NCBI GenBank assembly: GCA_037718865.1 | Contig: JBBJMP010000013.1 | Location: 62,001 to 126,000, forward strand | Origin: JADCRZ01 sp037718865 | GTDB lineage: Bacteria > Bacteroidota > Bacteroidia > Chitinophagales > Chitinophagaceae | Length of the DNA stretch: 64,000 nucleotides | Direction of reading: 5' to 3' | Shown: one piece after another, positions 63,166-64,000 of the stretch | Position numbering within the stretch: position 1 is the first letter of the stretch | Layout: each line of letters opens with the position of its first letter | Notes under the pieces: model-generated | Databases searched by the model: none | Told to the model about the DNA's origin: nothing | The model's input: only the letters and a program-made list of their open reading frames with translations | Program-made: the position numbers and the translations under genes

Positions 63166-64000
63166 CTAATTATACCCTGGATTTTGAGAGAATAATGCCG
63201 GATTATTCATCACTTGTACCTGGCTTAACGGAACAGGGAAAACAGTCATGTAATCCTTCATTCCTACAGGTGCCAGTGCGGATAAAGCCTTGCCCGTTCT
63301 AACCAAGTCAAACCATCGGTGGCCCTCGAAACAAAGTTCAAACCTTCTCTCCAGGGCAACATTATCCCGGGTTTCGGTTTGCGTCAAACCTGCATACGCT
63401 GGCAAGCCGGCCCTGGTACGAACCTGGTTTAAAGGAACCAGCGCTGCCGCCGTTTTACCGTTTTCATTTAATGCCTCCGCCAGCATAAGTAATACGTCAG
63501 CATAACGGATTACTTTCCAGTTTGCCCTGCTGTCGTTTCGGGTAGCTACCGATGTTACATATTTCATCGTGTACGACTGACTGGTAGTCGAATTAAATGT
63601 GGTCACCGCTCCGGTCGCAGGATTTCTCCACGAACCACAACATTGTACGCCAACGTCTTTTCGTTTGTCTCCCGCCTGCCATAAATCCACGAAAAGCTTA
63701 GTAGGAGAAAGGGATTCGTTGAAGCCGCCTTTAATATTATAGTAATCCAGGAGTGCCGTGACATTCGGCATAAAATTATTAGTAAATATACTCCCCAAAC
63801 CTCCCAGTCCCTCCTCATACTCAATATCGAATATATATTCGCTATGGTGTTCATTCTTTGAATAATCGAACAGGTCGTTATAGTTTGACAGCAGGGCATA
63901 GGTATAGGGTGCTGCTGTTAATTCCTGTAATACAGCTTCCGCTTTCGGAAAATCTTTGATGGTTAAATATACTTTTCCCAGCATACCCTTAGCCGCACCC
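63166..64000 (-). CDS. SusD/RagB-family lipoprotein, C-terminal part (cut by the window edge)
   Basis: The C-terminal ~278 residues of a SusD-family protein; the frame runs on past the right edge without a start, with codons for GAAKG before MLGKVYL, so this ATG is internal. The recognisable parts are the TPR-like AAKGMLGKVYL, DVLLMLAEALNENG, LNQVRTRAGLP, RRFELCFEGHRWFDLVRTGKA and the terminal FPVPLSQVQVMNNP and QNPGYN, standard for RagB/SusD. A SusC gene should lie beyond the edge. It heads the minus-strand gene run, so the substrate is probably the glycan attacked by the two glycosidase-like proteins and the uronidase-like enzyme. Confidence 0.92.
   Translation of the reverse strand, partial: GAAKGMLGKVYLTIKDFPKAEAVLQELTAAPYTYALLSNYNDLFDYSKNEHHSEYIFDIEYEEGLGGLGSIFTNNFMPNVTALLDYYNIKGGFNESLSPTKLFVDLWQAGDKRKDVGVQCCGSWRNPATGAVTTFNSTTSQSYTMKYVTSVATRNDSRANWKVIRYADVLLMLAEALNENGKTAAALVPLNQVRTRAGLPAYAGLTQTETRDNVALERRFELCFEGHRWFDLVRTGKALSALAPVGMKDYMTVFPVPLSQVQVMNNPALFSQNPGYN

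Overview
The window looks like a chromosomal segment from the phylum Bacteroidota, most likely the Chitinophagaceae (Niastella/Chitinophaga-type). The signs are a complete SusC/SusD pair plus a second SusD at the right edge, many exported proteins with Tat-type or lipoprotein leaders, near absence of Shine-Dalgarno sequences, TAnnTTTG-like -7 promoter elements, and palindromic repeat families in the spacers. The family assignment is inference from gene content. I saw no rRNA, tRNA, CRISPR array or transposase gene.

Region 1 (1-9 kb) is an amino-sugar locus. An MFS anion transporter converges on nagA. The nagB and FucP/NagP-type permease genes overlap by 8 bp, and upstream of them in the same direction lie two exported Gfo/Idh/MocA oxidoreductases and a lipoprotein PQQ-type sugar dehydrogenase. 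A nested inverted-repeat element fills the permease-nagA spacer. Region 2 (9-17 kb) holds a Tricorn-type protease and then the most unusual feature of the window: a two-gene cassette of a 1181-residue zinc-ribbon/TPR/CHAT (caspase-like) protein followed 4 bp later by a TIR-domain protein with a ubiquitin-like beta-grasp domain. I read this as a candidate immune or cell-suicide system.

Region 3 (17-36 kb) is a sugar-acid utilisation locus: three enolase-superfamily acid-sugar dehydratases, all with export signals, a SusC/SusD pair, a hexuronate-type MFS transporter, a DUF4380-like lipoprotein, a quinoprotein/cytochrome c dehydrogenase, a third exported Gfo/Idh enzyme, a small hydrolase, and a TPR histidine kinase with a LuxR-type response regulator. 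Together they suggest oxidation of sugars to aldonic acids and dehydration of those acids outside the cytoplasm before import.

Region 4 (36-46 kb) is mixed: an unrecognised lipoprotein, a broken class V aminotransferase gene, an EF-hand/basic exported protein with a clear terminator, an orphan molybdenum hydroxylase large subunit, a second quinoprotein/cytochrome c dehydrogenase and an S9 peptidase. Region 5 (46-64 kb) is one long run of minus-strand genes read from the right edge: SusD (partial), a hypothetical glycosidase, lactate permease, a TIM-barrel sugar isomerase, a D-2-hydroxyacid dehydrogenase, a second hypothetical glycosidase, glycerate kinase, an alpha-uronidase-like enzyme, lutABC and a divergent malate synthase. 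It would join breakdown of an acidic glycan to use of lactate, glycerate and glyoxylate. Several spacers in this run carry short tandem or palindromic repeats, some so tight that a stop codon lies inside the repeat.
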